Of a stretch of DNA of 64,000 bases, positions 63,542 to 64,000 are shown one piece after another (positions within the stretch are counted from its first letter, which is position 1; every line of letters starts with the position of its first letter). The stretch is from positions 124,001 to 188,000 of the forward strand of contig NZ_JASDDK010000003.1 in assembly GCF_030407435.1 (NCBI RefSeq). The letters run 5' to 3'. Origin of the DNA: Winogradskyella bathintestinalis. GTDB lineage: Bacteria > Bacteroidota > Bacteroidia > Flavobacteriales > Flavobacteriaceae. Under the pieces are notes generated by a model. It was not told the DNA's origin and did no database searches. It saw nothing but the letters and a program-made list of their open reading frames with translations. The translations under genes and the position numbers were made by a program.

Positions 63542-64000
63542 TCAAGAATTAACTGGATTCAAAAAATCAATCAGTTGCGCAACGGCTTTTCCACGATGCC
63601 CAATTTTATTCTTTACGTCTAAAGAAATTTCCGAAAACGTTTTATCATAACCTTCAGCTTTAAAAATAGGATCGTAACCAAAACCACCGTCTCCGTGTAT
63701 TTGGTTTGTAATTTCACCTTTACATATTCCAGTAAATGTGTGTAGCTTACCCTTATAATGTAGAGCAATTACGGTCTTAAATTGGGCTTTACGATTGGTG
63801 TTATTTTTAAGTTCGCTGAGTAGTTTATCAATGTTATCTTCAGCATTGCGCTGTGGTCCCGCATAACGCGCAGAAAACACACCAGGATCGCCATTTAGAG
63901 CTTCGACTTCTAAACCTGTATCATCGGCGAAACAATCGTAACCATATTGTTTTTTTAGATAATCTGCTTTTTGTACAGCATTACCTTCAATAGTAGATTG
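63542..64000 (-). CDS. rdgB: Non-canonical purine NTP pyrophosphatase, RdgB/HAM1 (5' end outside window)
   Basis: The 3' 152 codons of the gene that hydrolyses ITP, dITP and XTP to the monophosphate, keeping deaminated purines out of DNA and RNA. The frame is open to the window edge at 64000. Visible blocks are IEGNAVQKADYL, CFADDTGLEVEALNGDPGVF, SARYAGP, GDGGFGYDPIF and KNKIGHRGKAV, all diagnostic of the family. About 40 N-terminal residues, including the first TxNxxK substrate-binding segment, are missing because of the window boundary, not because of damage. A GTG at 63880 is internal and not the true start. Confidence 0.94.
   Translation of the reverse strand, partial: QSTIEGNAVQKADYLKKQYGYDCFADDTGLEVEALNGDPGVFSARYAGPQRNAEDNIDKLLSELKNNTNRKAQFKTVIALHYKGKLHTFTGICKGEITNQIHGDGGFGYDPIFKAEGYDKTFSEISLDVKNKIGHRGKAVAQLIDFLNPVNS

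Noticed and set aside
1-64000. tRNA, rRNA, CRISPR, prophage, insertion sequence or replication origin
   Set aside because: Looked for cloverleaf-like GTTCRA segments, direct repeat arrays, transposase or integrase motifs and DnaA-box clusters; none seen.

Overview
The window is AT-rich and gene-dense on both strands. It reads as a marine or environmental member of the Flavobacteriaceae (Bacteroidota). The evidence is several secreted proteins with type IX secretion system (T9SS) C-terminal domains, a PorP/SprF protein, an OmpA protein with PorE-like layout, Bacteroidota-style lipoproteins, few Shine-Dalgarno sequences, and -7 boxes resembling TAnnTTTG. No tRNA, rRNA, CRISPR array, phage or intact insertion sequence was seen.

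Layout. 1-2.5 kb: hisS behind a dispersed-type inverted repeat, then a long gap holding a decayed minus-strand gene. 2.5-9 kb: two secreted proteins, an EEP-family nuclease/phosphatase, and a beta-barrel-like protein next to an HExxH lipoprotein. 9-10.7 kb: a possible structured RNA ending in a terminator, then an NYN/OST-HTH protein followed by an in-frame relic. 10.8-18.7 kb: housekeeping genes (RhlE-type helicase, mutarotase-like protein, pabB, a sigma-like protein, tilS, ade), several with GTG or TTG starts. 18.8-25.8 kb: a CocE-like lipoprotein hydrolase, a YheT-like hydrolase, a membrane protein and a purple-acid-phosphatase-like T9SS protein. 26.6-31.2 kb: yifB/comM, an LVIVD-type lipoprotein, a frameshifted barrel remnant, a small membrane protein and murQ.

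31.5-54 kb is the most distinctive part. It holds a 1004-aa T9SS type A protein, an abutting pair of TPR membrane proteins (only the first has an AraC-type DNA-binding end), then a four-gene set: a 2435-aa type B adhesin, PorP/SprF, a PorE-like OmpA protein, and a 1983-aa type B adhesin with about 14 repeats. The likely logic is that the type B C-terminal domains send both adhesins through the T9SS, PorP/SprF and the OmpA protein hold or guide them at the outer membrane and peptidoglycan, and the membrane-bound AraC-type protein may control the locus. A 19-bp sequence shared upstream of the type A gene and the first adhesin, with a looser inverted copy upstream of a third T9SS gene, is a candidate control site.

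54.5-64 kb: SRAP protein, acyl-CoA thioesterase, YbdG-like MscS channel, DUF3817 protein, a large zinc metalloprotease, a cold-shock-domain protein with a long leader, a GyrI-like protein, an NTF2-like protein, an HGSNAT-like membrane acyltransferase, and the 3' part of the RdgB/HAM1 gene cut by the window edge. Two factor-independent terminators here have no protein gene in front of them and suggest small RNAs. Family assignments come from reading motifs by eye; no database search was run.
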